In this document: positions 6,868 to 16,050 of the stretch, in pieces
How the letters are laid out: each line of letters opens with the position of its first letter
Numbering within the stretch: the stretch's first letter is position 1
NCBI RefSeq assembly: GCF_004346195.1
Contig: NZ_SMAK01000008.1
Span: 1 to 64,000, forward strand
DNA: 64,000 bases
Origin: Tepidamorphus gemmatus
GTDB taxonomy: Bacteria; Pseudomonadota; Alphaproteobacteria; Rhizobiales; Tepidamorphaceae
Reading direction: 5' to 3'
The notes under the pieces: model-generated
Seen by the model: the letters and a program-made list of their open reading frames with translations, nothing else
What the model was told of the DNA's origin: nothing
Databases searched by the model: none
Program-made: the position numbers and the translations under genes

Positions 6868-8298
6868 ATGAGCGAATCCTCCGCACTCGTTGAACAACTG
6901 AGGTCGTACCTCGTAACGCTGCCGCCGAAGACGCGCGCGCGGCTGGTGCGCGAGATCGAGATGGCGCGTCTGAAGGGCCAGTCCGAGCCCGCCCATGCCT
7001 TCATCCTTCAGGCGGTCCGCGACGTCATGCGCGAGGAGGCCGAGGCGGCCGAACGCACCGGATCGCCGCAGCGCCTGTTCTGCGAGCCGCTGGAACCGTT
7101 CCTGGTCGACGAGGTCGGCGAGTCCAAGCGGCGCGGCTTCATCCATCGCGGCTCGCTCGATCACATCTGGCGGTGGCTGGTGCGCGACAGCGACATTGCC
7201 GCAGATCTGCGCGCGCGCGAGCGCGAGGCGACCGAGGCGCTTCTTGACGGCGACGAGCACAAGGCGGCCGAGATGTCGCGGACGATGCGTGCCGAAGCGG
7301 TGCCGGTGATCGAGGCGGCGCTGGCCGAGACTGCCGGCGACAGCCGCAGCCGGATGAAGTTCTCCGTCCAGCTCGGCGGCGGCCGGGTGGTCGAGGATCT
7401 CGAGGACATGCTGGCCATTCTCCGCCAGGAGGACAAGCTGGCGAAGTTCGCCGCCCGTCTGCCCGACGAGATCGCGGTGCTCGACGACGAGCTTGCCGCC
7501 TCGATCCTGCGCCGACTGCGCGACGAGTCGAAGGATATCGTCTACCCGCTGATCGTCGTGTTCCGCCGCCTCTACCAGCCGGCGGGGCTGTTGCGGCTGC
7601 TGACGCTCTACGAACGTACTGACGACGGCAAGCGTCTGGTCAAGAGCCGGCTCGCGCCCTGTGTCGATATCGTCACCGCCGAGATGGAGATCGTGCTGGC
7701 GCGGCTGTCGCGCACGGTCGGCCGGCCGAACGCGTACGAGGCCCACGTCCAGGCCATCCGCCGCTTCTACGAGCTGGCCAACGGACTCGGTGTCGCGGTC
7801 GATCTCGACGGCGTGCCGGAATGGCGCAACCTGCTGGCCGCGCAGCGGCGGCGTGCCTCCGAGATCCTGTCCTCCGACGTGCAGGGCATTCCGGGCGCCG
7901 TGCGCCGGGCGCTGCGCCCCCGCCGCCGCGAGGGCGAGCGCCGCACGCCACCCTCGGAGACCGCGATCCAGGAGGCCGAGTATGCGGTGCGGACGATGAT
8001 GGCGCTGAAGCCCTACCGCAGCGAACTCGCCATGAACGAACTGCTCGGCAACGTCATCTCCCAGGTCGAGAACTACATCGAGGTGGTCAACGGCGCGATC
8101 CTGCAGGACCTGCGCACCGCCACCGGCCCCGACCGCGACATTGCTCGCGCCGAGCTCGAGGCCGCCATCCGCATCAACGCCATCGTCTTCGGCGAGAACT
8201 ACGCCGCCCTGCTGCGGCGCAGCGGCGAAGTTGCCAGCACGCGGCTCGCCCAGTTCGACGAGGACGACACCGACGACCTGGCCGCGCCGGCGGCATAG
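6868..8298 (+). CDS. Conserved hypothetical protein, alpha-helical, unknown function
   Basis: The 476-residue protein from ATG 6868 (MSESSALVEQLRSYL) has no signal peptide and no convincing membrane segment. It is rich in charged helices throughout, with a basic Arg/Pro-rich stretch around residues 350-365 (RRALRPRRREGERR) that splits it into two helical parts. I recognise it only as the kind of large hypothetical protein often annotated in rhizobial genomes; no catalytic motif is visible. It is not in an obvious operon: 177 bases precede it and 252 follow before the cytochrome c maturation genes. A role as a cytoplasmic scaffold or regulator would be a guess. Confidence 0.75.
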   Translation: MSESSALVEQLRSYLVTLPPKTRARLVREIEMARLKGQSEPAHAFILQAVRDVMREEAEAAERTGSPQRLFCEPLEPFLVDEVGESKRRGFIHRGSLDHIWRWLVRDSDIAADLRAREREATEALLDGDEHKAAEMSRTMRAEAVPVIEAALAETAGDSRSRMKFSVQLGGGRVVEDLEDMLAILRQEDKLAKFAARLPDEIAVLDDELAASILRRLRDESKDIVYPLIVVFRRLYQPAGLLRLLTLYERTDDGKRLVKSRLAPCVDIVTAEMEIVLARLSRTVGRPNAYEAHVQAIRRFYELANGLGVAVDLDGVPEWRNLLAAQRRRASEILSSDVQGIPGAVRRALRPRRREGERRTPPSETAIQEAEYAVRTMMALKPYRSELAMNELLGNVISQVENYIEVVNGAILQDLRTATGPDRDIARAELEAAIRINAIVFGENYAALLRRSGEVASTRLAQFDEDDTDDLAAPAA

Positions 8299-8550
8299 AC
8301 GGGGCGAGCGGCGCAATCGCGCGGGCGGGGTCGTCGATCCCGCCGACGAGGATGCGCGACCCTGCCCCCGCCGGTACTGGCGGCGACGTCCTCGGCCCTC
8401 CTGCGCTCGATCCGGCCGAGCGCGACGCGATCCGCTCCGGCTTCTGCTTGACCTGCCTCATCGCGCCGCCAGCGTCTGACGTGGTAGTGACCGTGGCTGC
8501 GACGCTTTTGCGTTTGCCGCCGCCGATCGGCGTTATATCTAGTGGCTGCC

Positions 8551-9672
8551 ATGGGTCTCTGGGTCGTCCTCGCCATCCTTACCGCGCTCGCGGTCCTGTC
8601 GGTGCTCGTGCCGCTCACCCGCAGCCGCGCGGCCGCGGCCGGGGCGGAGGCATCCGATGTCGCGGTCTACCGGAGCCAGCTGCGCGAGATCGACGCGGAA
8701 CTTGCGCGCGGACTCCTCGACCCGCGCGAGGCCGAGGCCGCCCGGCTCGAGATCGGTCGCCGCCTGCTGGCCGCCGACCGCGCCGCGCAGGCGCACTCCG
8801 CCGCGGTGCGACCGCTGCCGCGGGGGCTGGTCGCGGCGGTCATCGTCGCGGTGCCGCTGCTCAGTGTCGGGCTCTACCTCGCCGGCGGCGCACCCGGCTA
8901 TCCGGACCAGCCGCTGTCGGCGCGCCTGCAGAAGCCGGTGGAGGATCAGGACTATGCGATCCTGATCGCCCGGGTGGAGGAGCATCTTGCAGCCAATCCG
9001 CGCGACGGTCAGGGCTGGGAGGTGCTTGCGCCCGTCTACATGCGGCTCGGCCGCTTCGAGGATGCCGCCCGCGCCTGGCACAATGCGATCCAGTTCAGCG
9101 GCGCGACGGCGGCGCGCGAGGCGAATTTCGGCGAGGCGCTGGTGGCGCTCGACGACGGCATGGTCTCCGAGACCGCACGTGCGGCCTTCGAGCGGGCCCT
9201 CGCCAGCGAGCCGGGCAATGCCAAGGCGCGGTTCTTCCTGGCGGTTGCCGCCGAGCAGGACGGCGACACGGCCGGCGCGGCGGCGCAGTGGCGGGCGCTG
9301 CTTGCCGACAGCCCGCCCGATGCGCCCTGGCGCGGCGCGGTGGCGCACCGGCTTGCCGCACTGGAGGCCGGAGCCGACGCGACAGCGGCCGCGCCCGGCC
9401 CGTCGGCCGCAGATGTCGCCGCTGCCGGCGCGATGACTGCGGAGGAGCGCGCCCGCATGATTTCGGATATGGTGGCCGGGCTTGCCGCCCGCCTTGCGGA
9501 GGACGGTCGCGATCTCGACGGTTGGCTGCGGCTCGCCCGGGCCTATGTGGTGCTGGGAACGCCGGACAAGGCGCGCGACGCGCTCGCCTCGGCCCGGCGC
9601 AACTATCCGGACGATGCCGAGGCCGGCGCGCGCATCGAGGCCGCCGAGCGCGAGCTCGGACTGGGTTCGTGA
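8551..9672 (+). CDS. ccmI: Cytochrome c maturation protein CcmI (CycH)
   Basis: The 373-residue protein belongs to the haem-lyase module that hands apocytochrome c to CcmF/CcmH. ATG 8551 opens directly into TM1 (about residues 3-21), followed by a cytoplasmic helical segment ([17 protein letters not shown], a CcmI hallmark), TM2 at about 91-111, and a periplasmic region of TPR-like helices that would bind the C terminus of apocytochrome c. It is the first gene of ccmI-ccmE-ccmF-ccmH, with 13 bases to ccmE. TTATATCTA just before the start could be a -10 element, but no well-spaced -35 was found. Confidence 0.9.
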   Translation: MGLWVVLAILTALAVLSVLVPLTRSRAAAAGAEASDVAVYRSQLREIDAELARGLLDPREAEAARLEIGRRLLAADRAAQAHSAAVRPLPRGLVAAVIVAVPLLSVGLYLAGGAPGYPDQPLSARLQKPVEDQDYAILIARVEEHLAANPRDGQGWEVLAPVYMRLGRFEDAARAWHNAIQFSGATAAREANFGEALVALDDGMVSETARAAFERALASEPGNAKARFFLAVAAEQDGDTAGAAAQWRALLADSPPDAPWRGAVAHRLAALEAGADATAAAPGPSAADVAAAGAMTAEERARMISDMVAGLAARLAEDGRDLDGWLRLARAYVVLGTPDKARDALASARRNYPDDAEAGARIEAAERELGLGS

Positions 9673-9685
9673 GGAGGCTGGAACA

Positions 9686-10132
9686 ATGACCCGCAAGCAG
9701 CGCCGCCTGATGCTGATCGGCATGGCCGGGCTGGTCCTGTTCGCCGCGGTCGGCCTGGTGCTGGCCGCATTCCGCGACACGATCGTGTTCTTCAACAGCC
9801 CTTCCGACGTGATCGCCGGCAACCTCGAGCCCGGCAAGCGCATCCGTCTCGGCGGTCTGGTCGAGGACGGCAGCTTCGTGCGCAAGGAGGGGATGACGGT
9901 CGAGTTCACCGTCACCGACACCGCCAATGCCATCCGGGTGGTGTATACCGGCCTGCTGCCGGACCTCTTCCGCGAAGGACAGGGCGTGGTGACGGAAGGG
10001 GCGATGGCGCCGGACGGGACATTCCTCGCCGACACGGTGCTGGCCAAGCACGACGAGACCTACATGCCGCGCGAGGTTGCCGACGCCCTGAAGAAGCAGG
10101 GCCACTGGATGGGTGAGGAGGCGGAACGGTGA
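9686..10132 (+). CDS. ccmE: Haem chaperone CcmE (CycJ)
   Basis: The 148-residue protein receives haem from CcmC and carries it covalently in the periplasm to the CcmF/CcmH lyase. It has one N-terminal membrane anchor (about residues 8-28) and an OB-fold. The haem-binding histidine is His122 in [10 protein letters not shown], with the conserved Tyr126. Start ATG 9686 has GAGGAGG at 9671-9677, overlapping the end of ccmI. It shares the operon with ccmI before it and ccmF 67 bases after it. Confidence 0.95.
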   Translation: MTRKQRRLMLIGMAGLVLFAAVGLVLAAFRDTIVFFNSPSDVIAGNLEPGKRIRLGGLVEDGSFVRKEGMTVEFTVTDTANAIRVVYTGLLPDLFREGQGVVTEGAMAPDGTFLADTVLAKHDETYMPREVADALKKQGHWMGEEAER

Positions 10133-10199
10133 CGGCTCCGCGCACCGTGCGACCGAGGGCCCCTGCAGGATATCGGCGCGCCACCCGGCGCTTCGCCCG

Positions 10200-12182
10200 A
10201 TGATTGCCGAGACCGGTCACTTCGCGCTGGTTCTTGCGCTGGCGCTGGCGCTGGTGCAGTCCGTCGTGCCGATCTGGGGCGCGCGCCGCGGCGACCAGCG
10301 GATGATGGCGGTGGCGCCCAGCGTTGCCGGCGCCCAGTTCGCCCTGGTCGCGCTCGCCTTTGCGGCGCTGACCCTCGCCTACGTCCAGTCCGACTTCTCG
10401 GTGCTCAACGTCTACGAGAATTCGCACTCGATGAAGCCGCTGATCTACAAGATCACCGGCGTGTGGGGAAACCACGAGGGCTCGATGGTCCTGTGGATCC
10501 TGATCCTCGCCCTGTTCGGTGCGCTCGTCGCCGCCTTCGGCGCGAACCTGCCGGCGTCGCTGAAGGCGACCGTCCTGTCGGTACAGGCCTGGATCGCCAC
10601 GGCATTCCTGCTGTTCGTGCTGCTGACCTCGAACCCGTTCGTCCGGATCCTCGAGCCGCCGGCCGAGGGAAGGGGACTGAACCCGATCCTGCAGGATCCC
10701 GGCCTCGCCATCCACCCGCCGCTGCTCTATGGCGGCTATGTCGGCTTCTCGATCGCCTTCTCGTTTGCCGTTGCCGCGCTGATCGAGGGGCGCATCGACG
10801 CGGCCTGGGCACGCTGGGTGAGGCCCTGGACGCTGGCTGCCTGGATATTCCTGACGCTCGGCATCGCGCTCGGCTCCTACTGGGCCTATTACGAGCTCGG
10901 CTGGGGCGGCTGGTGGTTCTGGGACCCGGTCGAGAACGCCTCCTTCATGCCGTGGCTGTCGGGCACCGCGCTCTTGCATTCGGCGATCGTCATGGAGAAG
11001 CGCAACGCGCTGAAGATCTGGACGGTGCTGCTCGCCATCCTGACCTTCTCGCTGTCGCTGCTCGGCACCTTCCTGGTGCGCTCGGGCGTGCTGACCTCGG
11101 TGCATTCCTTCGCCACCGATCCCGCCCGTGGCGTCGTCATCCTGATCATCCTCGCGACGGCGGTCGGCGGCGCGCTGGCGCTGTTCGCCTGGCGGGCCGG
11201 CACGCTGACCCAGGGCGGCGTATTCGCGCCGATCAGCCGCGAGGGCGCGCTGGTCCTCAACAACCTGTTCCTGACCGCGGGGTGCGGCGTGGTCTTCGTC
11301 GGCACGCTCTATCCTCTGGCGCTCGAGGCCCTGACCGGCGACAAGATCTCGGTCGGCGCGCCGTTCTTCGATGCGACCTTCGCCCCGCTGATGGTGCCGC
11401 TGCTCCTGGCGGTGCCGTTCGGACCGATGCTCGCCTGGAAGCGCGGCGACCTCTATGCGGCGAGCCAGCGGCTGTTCGCCGCCGCCGGCCTGTCGATCCT
11501 CGCCGTCGTCATCGTCCTGGCGCTGTCCGAGGGCGGTGCCGTGCTGGCGGCGCTGGCCGTCGGTCTCGGCGTCTGGCTGATGCTCGGGGCGCTGTCCGAG
11601 ATCGTCTTTCGCATCAAGCTGTTCCAGGCGACGCTCAGCGAAAGCTGGCACCGCGCCATCGGCCTGCCGGGCTCGGCCTGGGGCACCATGCTTGCCCATT
11701 TCGGTGTCGGCGTGCTCGTGGTCGGCATCACCGCCGTCACCGTCTGGCCGGTCGAGCGGATCGTTGCGCTGCGCCCCGGTGAGACCATCGACCTGGACAG
11801 CTACCAGCTGACCTTCGCGGGCGTGGCGCCGCTGCGGGGGCCGAACTGGCGGGCGGAGACGGGTCACTTCGTCATCCGCCGGGGCGGTGTCGAGGTCGGC
11901 ACACTCGATCCGCAGCGCCGCGTCTACGAGGGCTCAGGCATGCCGACAACGGAGGCCGCGATCCGCACCTTCGGCTTCAGCCAGGTCTACGTCTCGCTGG
12001 GCGAGAGCGGCACCGACGGGACGGTCGCGGTGCGTGCCTTCTACAAGCCGTGGGTGACGCTGGTGTGGATCGGTGCGCTGATCAGCGCGCTGGGCGGCGT
12101 CGTCTCGCTCTGCGACCGCCGCCTTAGGGTCGGCGCGCCGCGCCGCGCCCGCGGCCGGCTTGCGCCGGCGCCTGCGGAGTAG
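10200..12182 (+). CDS. ccmF: Haem lyase subunit CcmF (CycK)
   Basis: The 660-residue polytopic membrane protein with about 14-15 hydrophobic segments attaches haem to the CXXCH motif of apocytochromes. The tryptophan-rich haem-handling WWD motif is present as WGGWWFWDPVENASFMPWL, and conserved histidines occur in the flanking loops (for example NHEGSM and IHPPLLYGG). Length agrees with the family. ATG 10200 follows ccmE by 67 bases; the GTG at 10131 is out of frame. ccmH begins five bases after the stop. CcmA-D, which export haem, are not in this window and are often encoded elsewhere in alphaproteobacteria. Confidence 0.95.
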   Translation: MIAETGHFALVLALALALVQSVVPIWGARRGDQRMMAVAPSVAGAQFALVALAFAALTLAYVQSDFSVLNVYENSHSMKPLIYKITGVWGNHEGSMVLWILILALFGALVAAFGANLPASLKATVLSVQAWIATAFLLFVLLTSNPFVRILEPPAEGRGLNPILQDPGLAIHPPLLYGGYVGFSIAFSFAVAALIEGRIDAAWARWVRPWTLAAWIFLTLGIALGSYWAYYELGWGGWWFWDPVENASFMPWLSGTALLHSAIVMEKRNALKIWTVLLAILTFSLSLLGTFLVRSGVLTSVHSFATDPARGVVILIILATAVGGALALFAWRAGTLTQGGVFAPISREGALVLNNLFLTAGCGVVFVGTLYPLALEALTGDKISVGAPFFDATFAPLMVPLLLAVPFGPMLAWKRGDLYAASQRLFAAAGLSILAVVIVLALSEGGAVLAALAVGLGVWLMLGALSEIVFRIKLFQATLSESWHRAIGLPGSAWGTMLAHFGVGVLVVGITAVTVWPVERIVALRPGETIDLDSYQLTFAGVAPLRGPNWRAETGHFVIRRGGVEVGTLDPQRRVYEGSGMPTTEAAIRTFGFSQVYVSLGESGTDGTVAVRAFYKPWVTLVWIGALISALGGVVSLCDRRLRVGAPRRARGRLAPAPAE

Positions 12183-12187
12183 ACGGG

Positions 12188-12652
12188 ATGCGAGGCCTTC
12201 TCCGCGCGATGGCGCTGATCGCGATCTGCCTTGCCGCGTCGCCCGCGCCGGCCGTCCAGCCGGACGAGGTGCTGGACGATCCGGCGCTCGAGGCGCGCGC
12301 CCGGTCGATCTCCACCAACCTGCGCTGCCTCGTCTGCCAGAACCAGTCGATCGACGATTCCGACGCCCCGCTCGCCCGCGATCTCAGGATCCTGGTGCGC
12401 GAGCGGCTCCAGGCGGGCGACAGCGACGAGGAGGTCGTCGCCTTTCTGGTCGATCGCTACGGCGAGTTCGTGCTGCTCAGGCCGCGCGTCGCGCCGCACA
12501 CGCTGATCCTGTGGGCGGCGCCGGTCTTGCTGCTCGCCGGCGGCGTCGCTGCCGTCTGGCTTGCCGCCCGCACCCGACGCCGCCACGATCCTGCCGCGCT
12601 CACCGAGGCCGAACGCCGCCGCATCGAGGAACTGCTCGACGCCAAGGAGTGA
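12188..12652 (+). CDS. ccmH: Cytochrome c maturation thiol protein CcmH (CycL)
   Basis: The 154-residue protein keeps the apocytochrome haem-binding cysteines reduced. It has a signal peptide (about residues 1-22), then the conserved LRCLVCQNQSI redox motif with Cys47 and Cys50, and a single C-terminal membrane segment (about 105-125). This is the short CcmH/CycL form; the TPR part fused in E. coli CcmH is supplied here by the separate CcmI. It is the last gene of the operon and starts five bases after ccmF. Confidence 0.95.
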   Translation: MRGLLRAMALIAICLAASPAPAVQPDEVLDDPALEARARSISTNLRCLVCQNQSIDDSDAPLARDLRILVRERLQAGDSDEEVVAFLVDRYGEFVLLRPRVAPHTLILWAAPVLLLAGGVAAVWLAARTRRRHDPAALTEAERRRIEELLDAKE

Positions 12653-12933
12653 AGGCCGCTCGCCTGGCGCCGCTCTGCCAGCGCCGGGTCGGTCCGGGAC
12701 TGCCAGTCGGAACCCGTGGCCCGGAACTGCTGCGCGATGTCGGCCGACAGGCGGCTGGTCACCGCCTGCGGCGGTTACGGACTGGGCGGGGCGGCAGGGC
12801 GTGCCGCGGCAGCGTCATGGCCGTCGGGGTCGCCCTTGTCGGCATCGCCGCGCCGGTCTCGGCCGATGCCTCAGCGGGCGCGCTTCGAAGCCAGGCTTGG
12901 GCACGCCGGGTCACCATCGTCGGCAAACGACAA
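12653..12933. other. Spacer between ccmH and the cspA terminator
   Basis: A plus-strand frame here opens with a signal-peptide-like stretch (MAVGVALVGIAAPVSADA, ATG about 12817), but it runs on through the downstream hairpin and the antisense of cspA and has no clear ribosome site. I do not call it a gene. Nothing else was recognised. Confidence 0.35.
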
Positions 12934-12974
12934 GGACCCGGTCCGCCGCCCGTCCGGGCGGCGCTACCGGGTCC
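12934..12974 (-). terminator. Intrinsic terminator of cspA
   Basis: GGACCCGGT at 12934-12942 pairs with ACCGGGTCC at 12966-12974, and the inner CCGCCGCCCG and CGGGCGGCG also pair. Read on the minus strand, the hairpin lies 40 bases after the cspA stop and is followed by TTGTCGTTTG, a moderately T-rich tail. Confidence 0.75.
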
Positions 12975-13013
12975 CTGGACGTCAGGCTGCCCGACCGATG
13001 CCGGGCGGCGGTG

Positions 13014-13223
13014 TCACAGGGCGCGCAGGTTCGCGGCGGCAGACTTGCCGCTGCGGCGGTCGATGGCGACCTCGAACGACACCTTCTGGCCCTCGACCAG
13101 CGGCTGCATGCCGGCCGCCTCCAGCGCGGTGGCGTGCACGAACACGTCCTTGCCGCCGCCATCAGGCTGGATGAAGCCGTAGCCCTTCTGGGTGTTGTAG
13201 AATTTCACGGTTCCTGTCGGCAT
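13014..13223 (-). CDS. cspA: Cold-shock-domain protein (CspA family)
   Basis: The 69-residue single-domain RNA chaperone has RNP1-like KGYGFI (residues 13-18) and RNP2 VFVH (27-30) on the expected beta strands. The product opens [10 protein letters not shown], typical of alphaproteobacterial Csp proteins. AAGGAG precedes the start at good distance. The gene lies opposite to the ccm operon and degP, with its own terminator downstream and a candidate promoter about 140 bases upstream. The resulting 5' leader of roughly 130 bases fits the thermosensing leaders of cold-shock genes. Confidence 0.95.
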   Translation of the reverse strand: MPTGTVKFYNTQKGYGFIQPDGGGKDVFVHATALEAAGMQPLVEGQKVSFEVAIDRRSGKSAAANLRAL

Positions 13224-13602
13224 TGCGATCTCCTTCGAAAACGCAAGATCACGGGTGCACGCCCATCGCGCAACCCAACCATCCGAAGTCAGCGTTGTCT
13301 TGGGATCCGCCCCGACGAAGGGCAGCCGGCAAGCCAGGCTAAGTATTCGAACTGCGCGGGAATCTACAACGCGTCCCCGGACTTGGCAATTTGGAAGATT
13401 GACCGGAGTTCGGTCATCCGCCGCCGGGCCGCCGGAGTCGCCTCGGCGCCGCACCAGGCGGGGTCGCGGCGGCGCCGACCTTACCGACATTTCCCGACCT
13501 TACCGACATTTAATGCCCCGGACAGGCGGCGGTAATGAGCCCCGACCCATATTCGGCGACGAAACGGGCGGACCCCGCCCTGCGAGAGGAACTGAGGAGC
13601 AT
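13224..13602. promoter_or_regulatory. Divergent control region of cspA and degP
   Basis: This 379-base gap holds the cspA leader on the minus side and the degP promoter on the plus side. It contains a duplicated phrase, TTACCGACATTT and TTCCCGACCTTACCGACATTT, around 13480-13510, close to where degP transcription should start. No heat-shock or envelope-stress sigma site could be assigned with confidence. Confidence 0.45.
13361..13389 (-). promoter_or_regulatory. Candidate sigma-70 promoter of cspA
   Basis: On the minus strand TTGCCA (plus-strand 13384-13389) is followed after 17 bases by TAGATT (13361-13366). The match to TTGACA/TATAAT is 5/6 and 4/6 with ideal spacing. It would give a leader of about 130 bases before the cspA start. 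Confidence 0.45.
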
Positions 13603-15153
13603 ATGCCTATGTCGGGTCACAGCACCCCAACTTCTGTCCGCCGGCTCCGCTCGGCCCTGCTCGGCGGCGCGGCGGCGCTGGCGATCGTCGGTGCCGCGGC
13701 CGGTACGACGATTCTCAATCCGCCAGTCGCCACAGCCAAGGACATCACCGCGCGGGTCCAGTCGACCGCGCCGTTCGACTTCGCCGATCTTGTCGAGGCG
13801 GTCCGGCCGGCCGTCGTCAGCGTCGAGATCGAGCGCCCGGCCACGCCGGCCGCGGTCGCCGGCGGCGCGCCGGACATGCCGCAGATGCCGGGTTTCGACG
13901 ACCTGCCTGAGGACCACCCGCTGCGGCGCTTCTTCCATGAGTTCGAGCAGCGCTTCGGCGAGAACCGCGGCGATCGCGGCGGCGAGCAGCACGGCCAGCC
14001 GCGCCGCGGTCCCGGCATGATGGGTCAGGGTTCCGGCTTCATCATCTCCGAGGACGGCTACGTGGTGACCAACAACCATGTCACCAGCGGCGCCGGCAAG
14101 ATCACCGTCAAGTCGATTGACGGCAAGTCGTATGAGGCGACGCTCGTCGGCTCCGACGCCCGCACCGACCTCGCCCTGCTGAAGATCGAGGCGGACGGGC
14201 CGCTGCCCTACGTCTCCTTCGCCAAGGAACGTCCGCGCGTCGGCCAGTGGGTCGTTGCGGTCGGCAATCCGTTCGGTCTCGGCGGCACGGTGACGGCCGG
14301 CATCGTCTCGGCCGACGGCCGCGACATCGGCTCCGGCCCCTACGATGATTACCTGCAGATCGACGCGCCGGTGAACCGTGGCAATTCCGGAGGCCCGACC
14401 TTCAACATCAATGGCGAGGTCATCGGTGTGAACACGGCGATCTTCTCGCCGTCGGGCGGCAATGTCGGCATCGCCTTCGCCATTCCGGCCTCGGTCGCGG
14501 TGCCGGTGATCGAGCAGCTCAAGGAGCACGGCATGGTCAGCCGCGGCTGGCTCGGCGTGCAGATTCAGCCGGTGACCGAGGACATCGCCGACAGCCTCGG
14601 TCTCGACACGGCCAGCGGGGCGATCGTCGCCTCGACGCTCGACTCCGGGCCTGCCCGCGCGGCCGGTATCAAGTCCGGTGACGTGATCCTGTCGGTCAAT
14701 GGTCAGCCGGTGGCCGATGCCCGCGACCTCGCCCGCAAGATCGGCAACCTGAAGCCCAACGCCAAGGCCGAGCTCGGCATCTGGCGCGACGGCGACCTGC
14801 GGACGATCTCGGTCGATCTCGGCGCCCAGCCAGGCGATCCGCAGCGGGTCGCGGCCGCCCCGGCGCTCGAGCGCGATGCGCTGGCGAAGTTCGGCCTCGC
14901 GGTTGCGCCGGCCGATGACGACAACGGCGTCGGCGTGCGCATCGTCGAGGTCGATCCCGACAGCGAGGCCGCCCGCAAGGGCCTGCAGGCCGGCGACGTG
15001 ATCGTCGCGGCCGGCGGGGCCGAGATCGACGCCCCCTCCGACCTGGCCGAGGCGGTCCGTACCGCCGAGGAGAAGGGTCGCAAGGCGGTACTGTTCCGTG
15101 TCCGCTCCGGCGACAGCGAGCGCTTCGTCGCGCTCGCCTTGCCGAAGGCATGA
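13603..15153 (+). CDS. degP: Periplasmic serine protease/chaperone DegP (HtrA, Do family)
   Basis: The 516-residue protein has a signal peptide or signal anchor at about residues 15-45, then a trypsin-like domain with the catalytic triad His159 (TNNHV), Asp189 (ARTDLALL) and Ser262 (GNSGGP), and two PDZ domains (about 300-385 and 415-505). The Q-linker/LA loop before the catalytic core is Gly/Arg/Gln-rich. It degrades or refolds damaged envelope proteins. ATG 13603 is chosen for GAGGAG just upstream. A response regulator/kinase pair follows on the same strand after 128 bases; rhizobial degP genes have the same neighbours, suggesting an envelope-stress link. Confidence 0.94.
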   Translation: MPMSGHSTPTSVRRLRSALLGGAAALAIVGAAAGTTILNPPVATAKDITARVQSTAPFDFADLVEAVRPAVVSVEIERPATPAAVAGGAPDMPQMPGFDDLPEDHPLRRFFHEFEQRFGENRGDRGGEQHGQPRRGPGMMGQGSGFIISEDGYVVTNNHVTSGAGKITVKSIDGKSYEATLVGSDARTDLALLKIEADGPLPYVSFAKERPRVGQWVVAVGNPFGLGGTVTAGIVSADGRDIGSGPYDDYLQIDAPVNRGNSGGPTFNINGEVIGVNTAIFSPSGGNVGIAFAIPASVAVPVIEQLKEHGMVSRGWLGVQIQPVTEDIADSLGLDTASGAIVASTLDSGPARAAGIKSGDVILSVNGQPVADARDLARKIGNLKPNAKAELGIWRDGDLRTISVDLGAQPGDPQRVAAAPALERDALAKFGLAVAPADDDNGVGVRIVEVDPDSEAARKGLQAGDVIVAAGGAEIDAPSDLAEAVRTAEEKGRKAVLFRVRSGDSERFVALALPKA

Positions 15154-15281
15154 GCAGGAACATGGAACACGGTAACGGGACGGTGCGGTCTCCTCTCGCC
15201 CCCGCCGCTCAACTGTCCCGTGCGGCAGGCTGGCACGCCCAGCCTGCCGCTTCGCCGCGGGTTCGGGTAAGCTCCCGGCCC

Positions 15282-15962
15282 ATGAAGATTCTCCTGATCG
15301 AGGACGATCGCGAGGCCGCCCAGTATCTGGCCAAGGGCCTGCGCGAATCCGGGCATACGGTCGATCTGGCCGCCGACGGGGACGAGGGCTACGACCTCGC
15401 CGCCACGGGCAACTACGACGTGCTGATCGTCGATCGCATGCTGCCCAGGCGCGACGGCCTGTCGATCATCACCCAGCTGCGCGCCGAGCACGTGTCCACC
15501 CCCGCGCTGATCCTCTCGGCGCTCGGCGAGGTGGACGACCGGGTCAAGGGCCTGCGCGCCGGCGGCGACGACTATCTCGCCAAGCCGTATGCCTTTTCCG
15601 AACTGGCTGCCCGCGTCGAGGCGCTCGGCCGCCGCCGCGGCCCCTCCGATGCCGGCACCGTGCTCAGGGTCGGCGATCTCGAACTCGATCGCCTGGCCCA
15701 TCGCGTCCAGCGCGCCGGCGTCAACATTCCCGTGCAGCCGCGGGAATTCCGCCTGCTCGAATACCTGATGCGCAATGCCGGCCAGGTGGTGACCCGCACC
15801 ATGCTGCTCGAGCACGTCTGGGATTATCACTTCGATCCGCAGACCAACGTCATCGACGTCCACATCTCGCGCCTGCGTGCGAAAATCGACAAGGGGTTCG
15901 ACCGTCCGCTGCTGCACACCGTGCGCGGCGCCGGCTACGTCATCCGGGACGGCGAGGATTAG
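15282..15962 (+). CDS. OmpR-family response regulator downstream of degP
   Basis: The 226-residue protein has receiver acidic residues IEDD (6-9), phospho-acceptor Asp51 (LIVDRMLP), Ser79 and Lys101 (AKPY), then an OmpR-type winged helix ending in VIDVHISRLRAKI and VRGAGYVI. It belongs to the CusR/TctD-like branch. The kinase gene begins 88 bases downstream on the same strand, so they form one system. Its position directly after degP suggests envelope or metal stress, but the target genes cannot be read from the sequence. Confidence 0.9.
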   Translation: MKILLIEDDREAAQYLAKGLRESGHTVDLAADGDEGYDLAATGNYDVLIVDRMLPRRDGLSIITQLRAEHVSTPALILSALGEVDDRVKGLRAGGDDYLAKPYAFSELAARVEALGRRRGPSDAGTVLRVGDLELDRLAHRVQRAGVNIPVQPREFRLLEYLMRNAGQVVTRTMLLEHVWDYHFDPQTNVIDVHISRLRAKIDKGFDRPLLHTVRGAGYVIRDGED

Positions 15963-16050
15963 CCGGCGCGCCCCCTTCGCCGGCGCGAGGTCTGCCCGCT
16001 TCTCCACCGGCTGATTGCCGATTGACCGTCGGCATGCTTCAACACGTCCC

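Noticed and set aside
12817-13182. Plus-strand frame with signal-peptide-like start after ccmH
   Set aside because: It reads through the cspA terminator and antisense to cspA and lacks a ribosome site; the hydrophobic start is probably chance.
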